A stretch of DNA of 52,204 bases from Saprospiraceae bacterium (GTDB lineage Bacteria; Bacteroidota; Bacteroidia; Chitinophagales; Saprospiraceae): the NCBI GenBank assembly GCA_027486765.1, contig JAIXOO010000058.1, positions 1 through 52,204 of the forward strand. The letters are read 5' to 3'. The position numbers and the translations under genes are program-made. Below are positions 24,464 through 33,133 of this stretch, piece by piece. Within the stretch, counting starts at the first letter, position 1, and each line of letters starts with the position of its first letter. The notes under the pieces were generated by a model, which was not told the DNA's origin, did no database searches, and saw only the letters and a program-made list of their open reading frames with translations.

Positions 24464-24533
24464 CAGTTTGAAATTTATGAAACAAAGTTGCTGGTGCTGA
24501 GGGACAATAATTTTAACCCAAGTTAAAATCGAA

Positions 24534-25121
24534 TTATTTTTCTGAAATTCTTTTGCGGATTCGACTCAAAGACGGCCCCTGAATGCCCAAATACGAAGAA
24601 ATATGGTAAAGCGGGACGCTGTTAAAAATATCCGGGTGTTGCTGGATCAAATCCAGGTAGCGCTCTTCCGGCGTTTTGAACATAAAGCCTTCAATCCGAG
24701 TCATGGTCACATTAAAGGCTTCCTGGGCAAGGAGCCTGCCAAATTTTTCCCACTGGTGAGAGCCTTGATAAAGCGACAGTAAATCAATAATGTTGATAAA
24801 AATAACCGATGAGTCCGTCAAGGCCTGGGTATAATAATCACAAGGAACTTGATTGATAAAACTTTTAAAGGAGACCACAAATCCATTCGTGGAGTACAAA
24901 AAAACGTTTTTCTCTTCCCCCGTTTTTTCATCAATGATATAGGATCGAAAAACGCCTTTGGTGATGAATCCCAGGTTTTTACAAATGTTCCGGTGCTCAT
25001 TGTAAAATTCCCCCTTTTGGTAATTTTTGGTTTGCCAAAAGGGGGCGGATAGCTGGAAGTCATTGGCCTTGAGGCCAGCGAAGGCTTCTAAGGCAGCAGC
25101 AAGCTTTTCTATTTCACTCAT
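24534..25121 (-). CDS. Crp/Fnr family transcriptional regulator
   Basis: A 195-residue regulator of the short Bacteroidota Crp/Fnr type. Residues ~15-120 form the cyclic-nucleotide-binding-like beta roll (GEFYNEHRNICKNLGFITKGVFRSY), and a C-terminal helix-turn-helix reads HISSYLGIQGPSLSRIRKRISEK. No Fe-S Cys cluster is present, so it is not a true FNR. Ligand unknown. Peptidase T lies 29 nt upstream and an alpha/beta hydrolase 70 nt downstream on the same strand, making both neighbours possible targets. Confidence 0.88.
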   Translation of the reverse strand: MSEIEKLAAALEAFAGLKANDFQLSAPFWQTKNYQKGEFYNEHRNICKNLGFITKGVFRSYIIDEKTGEEKNVFLYSTNGFVVSFKSFINQVPCDYYTQALTDSSVIFINIIDLLSLYQGSHQWEKFGRLLAQEAFNVTMTRIEGFMFKTPEERYLDLIQQHPDIFNSVPLYHISSYLGIQGPSLSRIRKRISEK

Positions 25122-25150
25122 TGAGGGAATACTTTATATTAGGTTTGGCC

Positions 25151-26392
25151 CTACTCCGCCCAAATCATCGCTAAATGCACAATCGTCTCCACGGCCTTCT
25201 GCATGTCCTGCACTGAAACCCATTCCTGCTTGGAGTGAAAAGCATGTTCTCCCGCAAAAATATTTGGGCACGGCAAGCCCATAAAAGACAAGCGTGAACC
25301 ATCCGTACCTCCGCGAATGCTGGAATGAATCGGCTCCAAACCTGCCCGGCGAATGGCAGCCAGCGCATTGGTGCTCACTTGTGGATGTTGATCAAGGATC
25401 TTTTTCATGTTGCGGTACTGCTCGTGTACGCGCAATTCGTAACGAGAGTTGGGGTAGTTTTGCATCACTTCCTCCACCACAGTTTTCAAAAAAGCCTCAT
25501 GCTCGACCAGTTTTTCGTCGGTAAAATCGCGGATGATGAAATGCACTGCTGCTTTTTCTGCCATACCTTCTACCGTCACGGGGTGAATGAACCCATCCCG
25601 GCCATCAGCCGCTTCAGGGGTAAGGTGATCCTTGGGCAGTTTGGCAATGATGTCGCATACAATTTTGACCGCACTTTCCATTTTACCCTTGGCAAAACCT
25701 GGGTGTGCGCTCACGCCATCAATGATCAGGGTAACGGCATCGGCACTGAAGGTTTCGTCTTCAAAAGAGCCTCGGCGTTCACCGTCGATGGTGTACCCAA
25801 AATCTGCGCCCAGCTTTTGCAGGTCAACTTTTTCTACACCCCGACCTACTTCTTCATCGGGGGTGAAGAGGATTTTGATGGCACCGTGGGGCACTTCCGG
25901 GTGACGCATGAAATACTGCGCGGCGTCCATGATTTCGGCAACGCCTGCTTTGTTGTCCGCGCCTAGCAAGGTGAGGCCACTGGCCGTGACGATGTCGTTG
26001 CCCATTTGTTCGCCCAGGTTGGGATGGTCTTGCAAGCGGATGACCACATTGAGGTCGTCGGGCAACACCAGATCGCGACCGTCATAATTGTGGTGGATCA
26101 TAGGCTTCACATTGGTACCACTGCTATCCGGCGAGGTATCCATGTGCGAGCAAAAACAAATGACGGGGACGGCTTTGTCCACCGTGGCGGGGATGGTAGC
26201 GTATACGTAGCCGTGCTCGTCCATGTGGGCGTCGCTAATGCCCAAATCTTGGAGCTCTTGGGCCAACACCCGAGCAAGGTCTTTTTGCTTTTCCGTGGTG
26301 GGGAAAGTTTGGGAAAAAGGGTTGGATTGGGTATCGATTTGCACGTAGCGCAAAAAACGTTCCAGTACGCTGTGTTGGATGGGTGGTAGCAT
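25151..26392 (-). CDS. pepT: Peptidase T (tripeptide aminopeptidase)
   Basis: A 413-residue M20B peptidase of normal length. Zinc and catalytic residues: H83 and D85 in CSHMDTSPDSSG, D146 in LLGADNKAGV, E180/E181 in FTPDEEVGRG, and GGTDGSRLSFMGLPCPN toward the C-terminus with the final ligand His in NIFAGEHAFH. It removes the N-terminal residue of tripeptides in the cytosol. Its gene is 14 nt after the Fic gene and 29 nt before the Crp/Fnr gene, suggesting one minus-strand operon fic-pepT-crp. Confidence 0.95.
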   Translation of the reverse strand: MLPPIQHSVLERFLRYVQIDTQSNPFSQTFPTTEKQKDLARVLAQELQDLGISDAHMDEHGYVYATIPATVDKAVPVICFCSHMDTSPDSSGTNVKPMIHHNYDGRDLVLPDDLNVVIRLQDHPNLGEQMGNDIVTASGLTLLGADNKAGVAEIMDAAQYFMRHPEVPHGAIKILFTPDEEVGRGVEKVDLQKLGADFGYTIDGERRGSFEDETFSADAVTLIIDGVSAHPGFAKGKMESAVKIVCDIIAKLPKDHLTPEAADGRDGFIHPVTVEGMAEKAAVHFIIRDFTDEKLVEHEAFLKTVVEEVMQNYPNSRYELRVHEQYRNMKKILDQHPQVSTNALAAIRRAGLEPIHSSIRGGTDGSRLSFMGLPCPNIFAGEHAFHSKQEWVSVQDMQKAVETIVHLAMIWAE

Positions 26393-26406
26393 GTCTTTTA
26401 GTAAGT

Positions 26407-27201
26407 TTAGGATTGATGTTGGATGGCCTGTGGCAACATAAGCAAAAAAGGCAAACTACGCTGATAGTCTACAGTTTCGTAGTCAAAGCCAATGTGTACA
26501 TTGCGGTAATAGGCGCTTAGGTTTTGATAGTAATATTGTTCGCTGGGAATGTTCCAGGCTTCTGGGCCTAGCTGGCTCGCTAAAAACCATTTTTCAAGCA
26601 AACGGGCCATTCGCCCATTGCCATCTTCAAAAGGGTGGATTTTGAGCAAAGCCAAATGCAGCATAGCGGCATAGTACAAGGTTTCAGCAAAGGATAGTTT
26701 CATTTTTACCAGTCGCTTCAAATCCTTAAAAAACTTTTCCATCTCTAGAACCACAATTCCGGCATCAGCAGCCACGTATTCAATTTGCCCCTGACTGTTG
26801 ATGATGAATTCTTGTTTGTTGCGAATTTTACCTCTCCCACTGCTGCGCAAAATGTGTTTGGTCAAGATGGCATGGGCTTTGAGCAAATTTGCAGGATTCA
26901 GTACCTGATCTTTTGCGAAGGTATACGCTTCAAAAAGATCATCTATTTTGCGGGTATAATCGGGTTGGTAGTTTCCATTAAAAAACTTGTGGTTCAAAAA
27001 ACTGTTGAGGTCAATGTCTTCGCCCTCAATTTTTGAAGAATATACGGAGGAAACCGAGGCATAAAAGCTAAAATTATCGCTGGTAAAGCTTATCTTAGGG
27101 AAGTTTTTAGCATACTCAGGCCAGTCAATACCGGGCAACTGCTCCTTAAAATCGGGCAGTAGCGCAGCATTAATTAGAAACAATGAGTTACTTTTGGCCA
27201 T
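26407..27201 (-). CDS. Fic-domain protein (AMP transferase type)
   Basis: A 264-residue Fic protein. The active-site loop HPFEDGNGR spans 189-197, with the catalytic His189 and the anion-binding GNGR. An N-terminal inhibitory motif SSKIEG at 55-60 fits [S/T]xxxE[G/N], so it is a class II Fic protein that can hold itself off without a separate antitoxin. It would AMPylate a target protein Ser, Thr or Tyr; target unknown. Followed 14 nt later by pepT. No signal peptide. Divergent from the DUF6340-like operon. Confidence 0.92.
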   Translation of the reverse strand: MAKSNSLFLINAALLPDFKEQLPGIDWPEYAKNFPKISFTSDNFSFYASVSSVYSSKIEGEDIDLNSFLNHKFFNGNYQPDYTRKIDDLFEAYTFAKDQVLNPANLLKAHAILTKHILRSSGRGKIRNKQEFIINSQGQIEYVAADAGIVVLEMEKFFKDLKRLVKMKLSFAETLYYAAMLHLALLKIHPFEDGNGRMARLLEKWFLASQLGPEAWNIPSEQYYYQNLSAYYRNVHIGFDYETVDYQRSLPFLLMLPQAIQHQS

Positions 27202-27389
27202 GAGTACATTTCTGAATTCCCAAAAGTCGGAAAATTCCTGATTCCGATACTACCTAAAAAATGACCTAAATCGAAATAGCCCTAATTTTCCACCCTGTTT
27301 TTCACATCACCCATCGAAAAAATGCATCTTGGACCTGACTTTTTTGGTCTGAGATACACATTTATTACAACCACCAAAACCTGACACAA

Positions 27390-28451
27390 GTGATGAAAAA
27401 TCAATCCCTATTGCTACTTGCCTTGGTAGCGCTTATTTCCTGGAGTTGTGGCACCAGTTCTACCTTGCTGGAAGTACTGCAACCTTCTCAAATTGTCTTG
27501 CCAGATGACATCAAAGTCGTAGCCCTGATCGACCGCAGCAAACCGGAAAAAGGTTTTGCCAACTTCCTGGAAGGTGCCATTTCCGGGGAAGATGTTGGGC
27601 AAGACCGCGAAGGGCGTCGTTTGGCCCTGCAAAACCTCACTACCACCCTGACCCGCACCCCTACCCTACAGGTAAAAGGAACCGGGCTGGAATACAACGG
27701 CTTAAAAAATGGCAAACAAATGTTGCCGCCGATGAATTGGAATGAGGTGCAATCCATTTGCAGCAAATACGGCGCGGATGCCATGATTGCGTTGGAGTCT
27801 TTTGATTCTTCCTCCGACATTTCGTACAGCCAATCCAGCTACAAATCCAAACAAAAGGACGGCACCGAAGTCATCAAGTACACCCACACCGCCCGCCGCA
27901 ACCTACGCGTATACATGGGCTGGCGCGTTTACGACGCCAAAAAGCGAGTGGTTGTGGATGAAAATACGGTTAGTGAATATGATGAGGATTCTGCCACAGG
28001 GGACACCCAGGATAGATCCCGCAACAATTTGCGTTCTCAATTGACCGCAGTACGAGAACTGGCTTCCAAAGCTGGCGACGCTTACGGCAAACGAATTGCC
28101 CCGGTTTGGGTCAATGTAAGCCGCACCTATTACAACACCGCCAAAGGTGCAGACAAGAGTGCCATGGAGGAAGCGCACCGCCTCACCCAAGCCAACAAAT
28201 GGGAAGCCGCCGCCGAAGTTTGGCACGACCTGCTCAGCTCGGCCCGCGATCCCAAAACCAAAGGTAAGGCCGCTCACAACCTCGCCCTCGCCCTGGAACG
28301 CAACGGCAACCTGAAAGAAGCCGAAGACTGGGCCAGCAAAGCCTTCACCCAGTACGGCAACAAAACATCACAGAGCTACGTCTACGTGATTCAGCAACGC
28401 ATTTCAGACCAGGAGCGCCTGGATTATCAACTTAAAAAGGTTAAACCTTAG
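27390..28451 (+). CDS. DUF6340-like lipoprotein with TPR tail
   Basis: A 353-residue protein with leader MMKNQSLLLLALVALISWSCG, ending in a lipobox Cys, so a probable lipoprotein. The segment LLEVLQPSQIVLPDDIKVVALIDRS and GADAMIALESFDSS match my memory of the Bacteroidota DUF6340 family (assignment moderate). Residues ~255-350 carry TPR-like helices (AMEEAHRLTQANKWEAAAEVWHDLL, KGKAAHNLALALERNGNLKEAEDWASKAF). First gene of a plus-strand set with the DUF4407 gene 54 nt on. Function unknown; envelope role inferred. Confidence 0.78.
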   Translation: MMKNQSLLLLALVALISWSCGTSSTLLEVLQPSQIVLPDDIKVVALIDRSKPEKGFANFLEGAISGEDVGQDREGRRLALQNLTTTLTRTPTLQVKGTGLEYNGLKNGKQMLPPMNWNEVQSICSKYGADAMIALESFDSSSDISYSQSSYKSKQKDGTEVIKYTHTARRNLRVYMGWRVYDAKKRVVVDENTVSEYDEDSATGDTQDRSRNNLRSQLTAVRELASKAGDAYGKRIAPVWVNVSRTYYNTAKGADKSAMEEAHRLTQANKWEAAAEVWHDLLSSARDPKTKGKAAHNLALALERNGNLKEAEDWASKAFTQYGNKTSQSYVYVIQQRISDQERLDYQLKKVKP

Positions 28452-28505
28452 AATTTGTCCCTTTTTTGCCCGGGTTCGTCCCAAATTGTGACATAGGAGC
28501 TTAAA

Positions 28506-29888
28506 ATGCCTGTTATTTGGGGCTTATTCATCCGACTGTTTATGAAGGGATTATTCTACGATTTTTTTGTGTGGAGCGCAGGTTCGGACCGGGAAATCCT
28601 GGACCGAACCGGGCGCTCTGAGCACGTCAAACACGCCGGATATGGCGGTTTGGTGCTGGTGCCGGCAGTACTCGGGCTGTTTTCGATGATGTACGCCGTT
28701 TCTACCTTGACCGACAAACCATTCGTTTACATCGGTGCCGGGATCGTTTGGGCTTGCATCGTTTTTACCTTTGACCGCTTTATTGTTTCCACTTTCCGCA
28801 AGTCCGATAGTGCCCGCAAAGACTTGTTTTCCTTCTTATTTCTAAGCCGTTTGTTGTTTTCGATTGGCATCGGAGTGCTGGTTTCGCACCCGATTGTACT
28901 GCTCGTTTTCGACGATAGTTTGGAACAGGAGCTTTTTGCCATGAAAGAAGAAGGGGAAAAAGCCATTTATGCCCAGTACGAAAATACCATCGACGTGGTG
29001 CGCAACCGCGACTCCACGCTCAAGGGAGAGGTAGAACTCAAATTGGCTGAACGCGCCTGCAAGGAAAAACTGTTGCTGTTTGAAATGAGTGGTAAAGATA
29101 CCACCATGAATTGTGGTACTACCTCGGGCATGAAGCAATACGGCCCTCGTGCCAATGAAATCAAGGAAGAAATTGGTTACCTCAATGAGGAAATTGCCGC
29201 CTTGCGCAATAAGAATGATGTAAAAATTGGCGACAACACCAAAGAAATCGGCAAACTGCAAGCCGAACGGGAAGCAAAACTCAAGGGTTTCCAGGATCAA
29301 TTCAGCTACAATTACCTGGCCCGTGAAGTTGCCCTTGAACGATTGGAAGCCAAGCCAGTCGGAGGAACATCGGTAAAGTGGACCAAGTGGTTTTTGATCG
29401 TCTTTTTTGTACTGGTCGACATTTTACCCGTCTTTTTCAAAGCTTCTACCAAGCAGGGGGAATACGACCGTTTGATGGACAAAGAAAGCGAAAGCACCGC
29501 CAATTCCTTCCCGTCCTACGAACGCGCTCAGGAAGATTTGGTGCGCAAGGCCTACGTGGATCAATTGGCCAAACACCGCCTGGACGAAGTCACCCGTACC
29601 ATCAAAGACAATACCGCTCCTTTTCCCGCTCTAAAAAGTGAACTCAGCCAATACATTAATGTCAATACCCCCTTCGATTATGGCAAAACTGCCGATGGCC
29701 AGCCCGATCCCGTGCAAAAACTCTGGACGCGCAATGGGCTGGACTGGTTGCGCTATAGCTTCTACTCGATCGGGCAATCGGGCTTTCTAGTTGCTTTCAC
29801 GCGAGATTGGGCGTACCTTACGGGTGGAATTTGGGTGTTCTTTTTGCTCAATCTGTTGATTGGGTATGTCGTTAAACGTACTGTGTAA
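28506..29888 (+). CDS. DUF4407 membrane protein
   Basis: A 460-residue integral membrane protein. The N-terminus FFVWSAGSDREILDR is the DUF4407 signature. Membrane segments lie near residues 44-66, 72-92 and 110-135, a long charged coiled-coil region of about 150 residues (EKAIYAQYEN to AREVALERLE) follows, then segments near 297-315 and at the C-terminus (GGIWVFFLLNLLIGYVV). The large charged domain between helices probably extends into the periplasm or cytosol. Family function unknown. Middle gene of the set DUF6340-DUF4407-small protein. Confidence 0.88.
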   Translation: MPVIWGLFIRLFMKGLFYDFFVWSAGSDREILDRTGRSEHVKHAGYGGLVLVPAVLGLFSMMYAVSTLTDKPFVYIGAGIVWACIVFTFDRFIVSTFRKSDSARKDLFSFLFLSRLLFSIGIGVLVSHPIVLLVFDDSLEQELFAMKEEGEKAIYAQYENTIDVVRNRDSTLKGEVELKLAERACKEKLLLFEMSGKDTTMNCGTTSGMKQYGPRANEIKEEIGYLNEEIAALRNKNDVKIGDNTKEIGKLQAEREAKLKGFQDQFSYNYLAREVALERLEAKPVGGTSVKWTKWFLIVFFVLVDILPVFFKASTKQGEYDRLMDKESESTANSFPSYERAQEDLVRKAYVDQLAKHRLDEVTRTIKDNTAPFPALKSELSQYINVNTPFDYGKTADGQPDPVQKLWTRNGLDWLRYSFYSIGQSGFLVAFTRDWAYLTGGIWVFFLLNLLIGYVVKRTV

Positions 29889-29890
29889 TA

Positions 29891-30008
29891 GTTGAGAAAG
29901 TTTAAGGAGGTTGAGAAGGTTGAGGCTCCGCGAGCGACTTAGACAAGGATATTGTCAAAATCGCTCGCGGAGCCTCAACCTTCTCAACTTCCCTAAACTT
30001 CCCTCAAC
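29891..30008. repeat. Palindrome, family C
   Basis: Arms 29891-29937 and 29961-30008 (~47 bp, several mismatches and one indel) are built of GTTGAGRAG-like 9-bp units and end at a GC-rich core CTCCGCGAGCGA. The loop CTTAGACAAGGATATTGTC contains a small GACAA/TTGTC stem. It separates the DUF4407 gene from the small membrane protein gene, only 15 nt before the latter's ATG, so it is transcribed in the operon unless it terminates. Confidence 0.92.
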
Positions 30009-30023
30009 CCTAAATAAAAAATC

Positions 30024-30287
30024 ATGTCGGAAAACCAGCCTAATCAAACGTATACTTTTGCCAAGCAGTTTCTCATTTTTTTAGTCGTACTAAACCTTGG
30101 GGTACTCTTTGCCCTTGGTTCACTCTACCTCAAAGTGGACAAACAAAGAATTGCGCTGGACGAACGCCAGACCAAGATGATTCGGGACTCGATCATTTAC
30201 CGGGATTCGCTGCGGAGGGATACGAACTTTTTGAAGACTTTGCAGGTGGCTCCGTTGGCGGGAATCAAACCGGATACACTTCCCTAG
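30024..30287 (+). CDS. Small single-pass membrane protein
   Basis: An 87-residue protein. Residues ~12-36 (AKQFLIFLVVLNLGVLFALGSLYL) form one membrane helix, followed by a charged region (KVDKQRIALDERQTKMIRDSIIYRDSLRRD) likely to be a short coiled coil, then PLAGIKPDTLP. No family recognised. It follows the DUF4407 gene across a palindrome, so it may be a subunit of the same complex, or a separate unit (inference). A good open frame with a standard ATG, flanked on both sides by palindromes. Confidence 0.6.
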   Translation: MSENQPNQTYTFAKQFLIFLVVLNLGVLFALGSLYLKVDKQRIALDERQTKMIRDSIIYRDSLRRDTNFLKTLQVAPLAGIKPDTLP

Positions 30288-30301
30288 ACGATATGAATAC
30301 C

Positions 30302-30419
30302 TACTGAGGTGTCCCTTAGGTGCCTTTGGTTTCTTAGGTGGTGAAAAAAGAAAAACCAGCGAAGCTGGGTATTATTCACCACCTAAGAAACTGAAGGCAC
30401 TTAAGGATTCACCTCAGTA
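30302..30419. repeat. Palindrome, family A, with GCGAAGC loop hairpin
   Basis: Arms 30302-30345 and 30375-30419 pair over about 44 bp with roughly 7 differences. Left arm CCCTTAGGTGCCTTTGG and TTTCTTAGGTGGTGAA match the elements at 14917 and 19594. The loop has CCAGC-GAA-GCTGG (30356-30368), the same inner hairpin as at 14971 but with one base pair flipped (T-A to A-T) and triloop GTA to GAA. Convergent gap between the small membrane protein and LysM genes. Confidence 0.93.
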
Positions 30420-30438
30420 CTACATTTTTTTAAGCTTA

Positions 30439-32004
30439 TTATACCAAAACCACTGGCACCCCGATCTCCAGGATTTTCCGCGCCCGCTCAATCGTCAGCG
30501 CACTCTTCCGCCGGGATTGATCCGGCCGAGGCACCGTTTCAAAGGCGATTAAATGGCTGCAAATGTCGCGCCAGGAGGTGCTGGCCAGAAAATTTGTATC
30601 GGTAATGCTGCGGTTTTGCGCCAGATCACTCAGGGCTTCACTGAGCACCATGGCCATGTAGTTTGGGCCAAGGTTCACACCCATGGCAACCGCCAAGGCC
30701 TGGGTTTCTAGGTCACGTAAAACGTTTGATACGGGCGTTTGTATCCTGGCCCCATTTGCCAAATTCAAATTCAGCATCGCACCCAGCGAAGGTACCGCAT
30801 ACAAGGCGTTGGCCACCCGGTATTGCTCCACCACCAATTCCTGCACAAAACCTGCCTGAATAAAAGGCACAAACAAATCTGACTGGGATTTGATGTATTC
30901 CCATAGCTGCACCTGATTGACAATCGATGGTGCTGAGGCTACACTGACCTGCCCGTTTCTGACCGTAATTCCGGCTCTTTCAAAGATTTGTTGGAATTGT
31001 AGCGGGGCATTGGTTTTCATGCTTTGCAGCAGCGGGTTCAGACTAAATTTGGCGGCAAACTGAATGAAACCGTAGGAAAAAATGCCCACGTCATAGGTGT
31101 TGATGGCGTCATAATGCCCTTCTACTTTTTTACAAAATTGCAAGGCATTGAAGATTTGTGGGGTCAATCCAGCGGCAGCAATGGCGGCATGGGTGGGTAC
31201 AGCACGGGCCTGGCCCGAAAGGCTGTAGCCATTCAGTTTTCGGATGAGTTTAAAAGTGCGGATTTCATTACTAAGTAGGCGGATTTCCAAGTAGAGGTTG
31301 TAACTGGTGTCCTCCCGGCGGCTCAACAGGGCTGAATTGCTGGAGGGGTTTACTGGTGGATTCGGCGTTGGTGTAGGCGGCGGCGTAGGTACTGGAGGAT
31401 TGACCACTGGCGGCCTAACCACCACTGGCGGTGGACTGGGTGGCAATGGTGTAACGGGCGGGAAGGTATTCCCCCCAACACTGATACTGACCTTGAGTAC
31501 CTGGCCAATGCTCAGTGCGTCGCTCTTCAGGTTGTTGAGGCTGCGCAAGGCGACGATTGTCGTATTATTTTCCCGGGCAATTTTGCTCAAGGTGTCACCC
31601 TTGACCACCTTGTAGTTTTTAAAATTCTGGGGACTCACTGGGGTAGTGATTGGCTGGTTGCTGCCGATGCGCAGCACTGTTCCTACACTCAGGGCATCTG
31701 ATTTGAGGTTGTTGTCTTTTTTGATTTGATCGACTGTCACTTTGTAATTGATGGCGATGCGGTAGAGGGTGTCGCCAGCTTTGACGACGTGCTGGGAGGA
31801 GGAGGTGTCAACCAAACTGCGGGATTTGGCGATCACGGGGCTGTCGTCTTCCTCGTCTACTCGAATCAGGAGGCTCTGCCCCAGGAACAATTGGCTGGAT
31901 TGCAGGCCATTGAGGGCTTTGAGCTGGCGGATTTTGACGTCGTATTGACGGGCGATGCTGGTGAGGGTGTCGCCGGGGGCGACGGGGTGGAACAGAGTAG
32001 TCAT
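30439..32004 (-). CDS. LysM protein with lysozyme-like C-terminal domain
   Basis: A 521-residue protein without a signal peptide. I start at ATG 32004 (MTTLFHPVAPGDTL); the longer 559-codon frame begins within palindromic repeats that encode two THEFIRG copies and is unlikely to be translated. Three LysM domains at about 5-48, 72-113 and 131-173, a Pro-rich linker 182-220, then ~300 residues of unnamed sequence. In that part LQFCKKVEGHYDAINTYDVG and FSYGFIQFA put E295, D305 and Q315 where a lysozyme-like fold would (inference). Cytosolic unless exported by another route; peptidoglycan binding is probable. Confidence 0.78.
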   Translation of the reverse strand: MTTLFHPVAPGDTLTSIARQYDVKIRQLKALNGLQSSQLFLGQSLLIRVDEEDDSPVIAKSRSLVDTSSSQHVVKAGDTLYRIAINYKVTVDQIKKDNNLKSDALSVGTVLRIGSNQPITTPVSPQNFKNYKVVKGDTLSKIARENNTTIVALRSLNNLKSDALSIGQVLKVSISVGGNTFPPVTPLPPSPPPVVVRPPVVNPPVPTPPPTPTPNPPVNPSSNSALLSRREDTSYNLYLEIRLLSNEIRTFKLIRKLNGYSLSGQARAVPTHAAIAAAGLTPQIFNALQFCKKVEGHYDAINTYDVGIFSYGFIQFAAKFSLNPLLQSMKTNAPLQFQQIFERAGITVRNGQVSVASAPSIVNQVQLWEYIKSQSDLFVPFIQAGFVQELVVEQYRVANALYAVPSLGAMLNLNLANGARIQTPVSNVLRDLETQALAVAMGVNLGPNYMAMVLSEALSDLAQNRSITDTNFLASTSWRDICSHLIAFETVPRPDQSRRKSALTIERARKILEIGVPVVLV

Positions 32005-32019
32005 GGTCGTGGTTTTAGT

Positions 32020-32160
32020 CCCACGAATAAATTCATGGGTTAGGTTCTTTTGTAGCCTCCCACGGATAAATTCGTGGGTTGGCGGGGTGTCTCGGGCGGT
32101 GAAAGACCACACACCCACACTTTCACAGCCACACCCACACCCATTCTTGTGGGTTGGCGG
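32020..32160. repeat. Short palindromes (THEFIRG-type), three copies
   Basis: CCCACGAATAAATTCATGGG (from 32020) and CCCACGGATAAATTCGTGGG (from 32059) are two near-perfect 20-bp palindromes; a third, related copy CCCACACCCATTCTTGTGGG starts at 32134. Two are followed by GGTTGGCGGGG. They lie upstream of the LysM gene start and just after fmt (both minus strand). Read as protein they give THEFIRG, explaining the false extension of the LysM frame. Likely a small mobile or terminator-type palindrome. Confidence 0.85.
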
Positions 32161-32180
32161 GGATACTAAGGGAACAGGGA

Positions 32181-33104
32181 TTATTGAGCTTTTATTTTAT
32201 ACCCATTCAAAAAATCCTTCACCCCCATCCTTTTCCGTCCCTGCAATTGCAATTCCAACACTTTTACATAGCCATCCCTGGTGCTGTATTTCAAATACGA
32301 GCGCCCATCCGAAAACAAGTGCCCAGTCGGATGTTCATGCTCGACCATTTCTTTTTCCGTCCGCAGCACCTTCAATTCCAGCTCATCCAGCATTGTCCAG
32401 GCCGCAGGGAAAGGGCTCAGGCCACGTACAAAATTGTGTACTTGAGCAGTATTTTGATCAAAGTTAATCTGGCAGGTTTCGTGGAAAATTTTGGGAGCAT
32501 GGCTCACTTGGGAATCGTCTTGTGCTTGCCGTGGCACCGTACTGTCTTCAATAGCTTGTACCGTTTTGAGCACTGTGCCTGCACCCAGTTGCATCATGCG
32601 ATCGTGTATGTCGCCAGCCGTTTCGTTTTCGCCAATGGGGAGTTTATCTTGAAAAATGATGTTGCCGGTGTCGATTTCGTGTTGCAGGAAAAAGGTGGTT
32701 ACGCCCGTTTCAGTGTCGCCATTGATGACGGCCCAATTGATGGGGGCTGCACCGCGATAGCGAGGCAATAAGGAGCCATGAAGGTTAAAAGTGCCCAATG
32801 CTGGCATGTTCCACACGATTTCGGGGAGCATGCGGAAAGCGACTACGATGAATAAATTGGCTTCCAATGCCCGCAACTGGGCCAAAAACTCTGGGTTGCG
32901 CAATTTTTCCGGTTGCAGGACCGGAATGCCATGTTCAACCGCATATTTTTTTACGGGAGATTCCAAAACCTGTTTCATGCCCCGGCCACCCATTTTATCT
33001 GCTACCGTCACCACGCCTACTACTTCGTAGCCATTTTTCACCAGAACATCCAGTGAAGGAACCGCAAAATCCGGGGTTCCCATAAAAACGATTTTTAATT
33101 TCAT
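32181..33104 (-). CDS. fmt: Methionyl-tRNA formyltransferase
   Basis: A 307-residue Fmt of normal length. MKLKIVFMGTPDFAVPSL starts the N-terminal formyl-THF domain; FNLHGSLLPRYRGAAPINWAVINGD carries the catalytic Asn-His-type site. The C-terminal tRNA-binding domain follows APKIFHETCQINFD. It formylates Met-tRNAfMet for initiation. The divergent hydrolase gene lies across a family B palindrome. The short LysM-side repeats begin 20 nt past its stop. Confidence 0.95.
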   Translation of the reverse strand: MKLKIVFMGTPDFAVPSLDVLVKNGYEVVGVVTVADKMGGRGMKQVLESPVKKYAVEHGIPVLQPEKLRNPEFLAQLRALEANLFIVVAFRMLPEIVWNMPALGTFNLHGSLLPRYRGAAPINWAVINGDTETGVTTFFLQHEIDTGNIIFQDKLPIGENETAGDIHDRMMQLGAGTVLKTVQAIEDSTVPRQAQDDSQVSHAPKIFHETCQINFDQNTAQVHNFVRGLSPFPAAWTMLDELELKVLRTEKEMVEHEHPTGHLFSDGRSYLKYSTRDGYVKVLELQLQGRKRMGVKDFLNGYKIKAQ

Positions 33105-33133
33105 GCTTAATTGCTAATTTGGCGTAAAGATAC

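Noticed and set aside
30439-32118. Longer LysM start at 32118 (559 residues)
   Set aside because: The extra 38 residues are mostly the translation of palindromes (THEFIRG twice). ATG 32004 begins directly with the first LysM domain.
32181-33104. Apparent inserted block (TVPRQAQDDSQ) in Fmt as a possible insertion
   Set aside because: The segment corresponds to the variable stretch before APKI in Fmt proteins; length and alignment stay normal.
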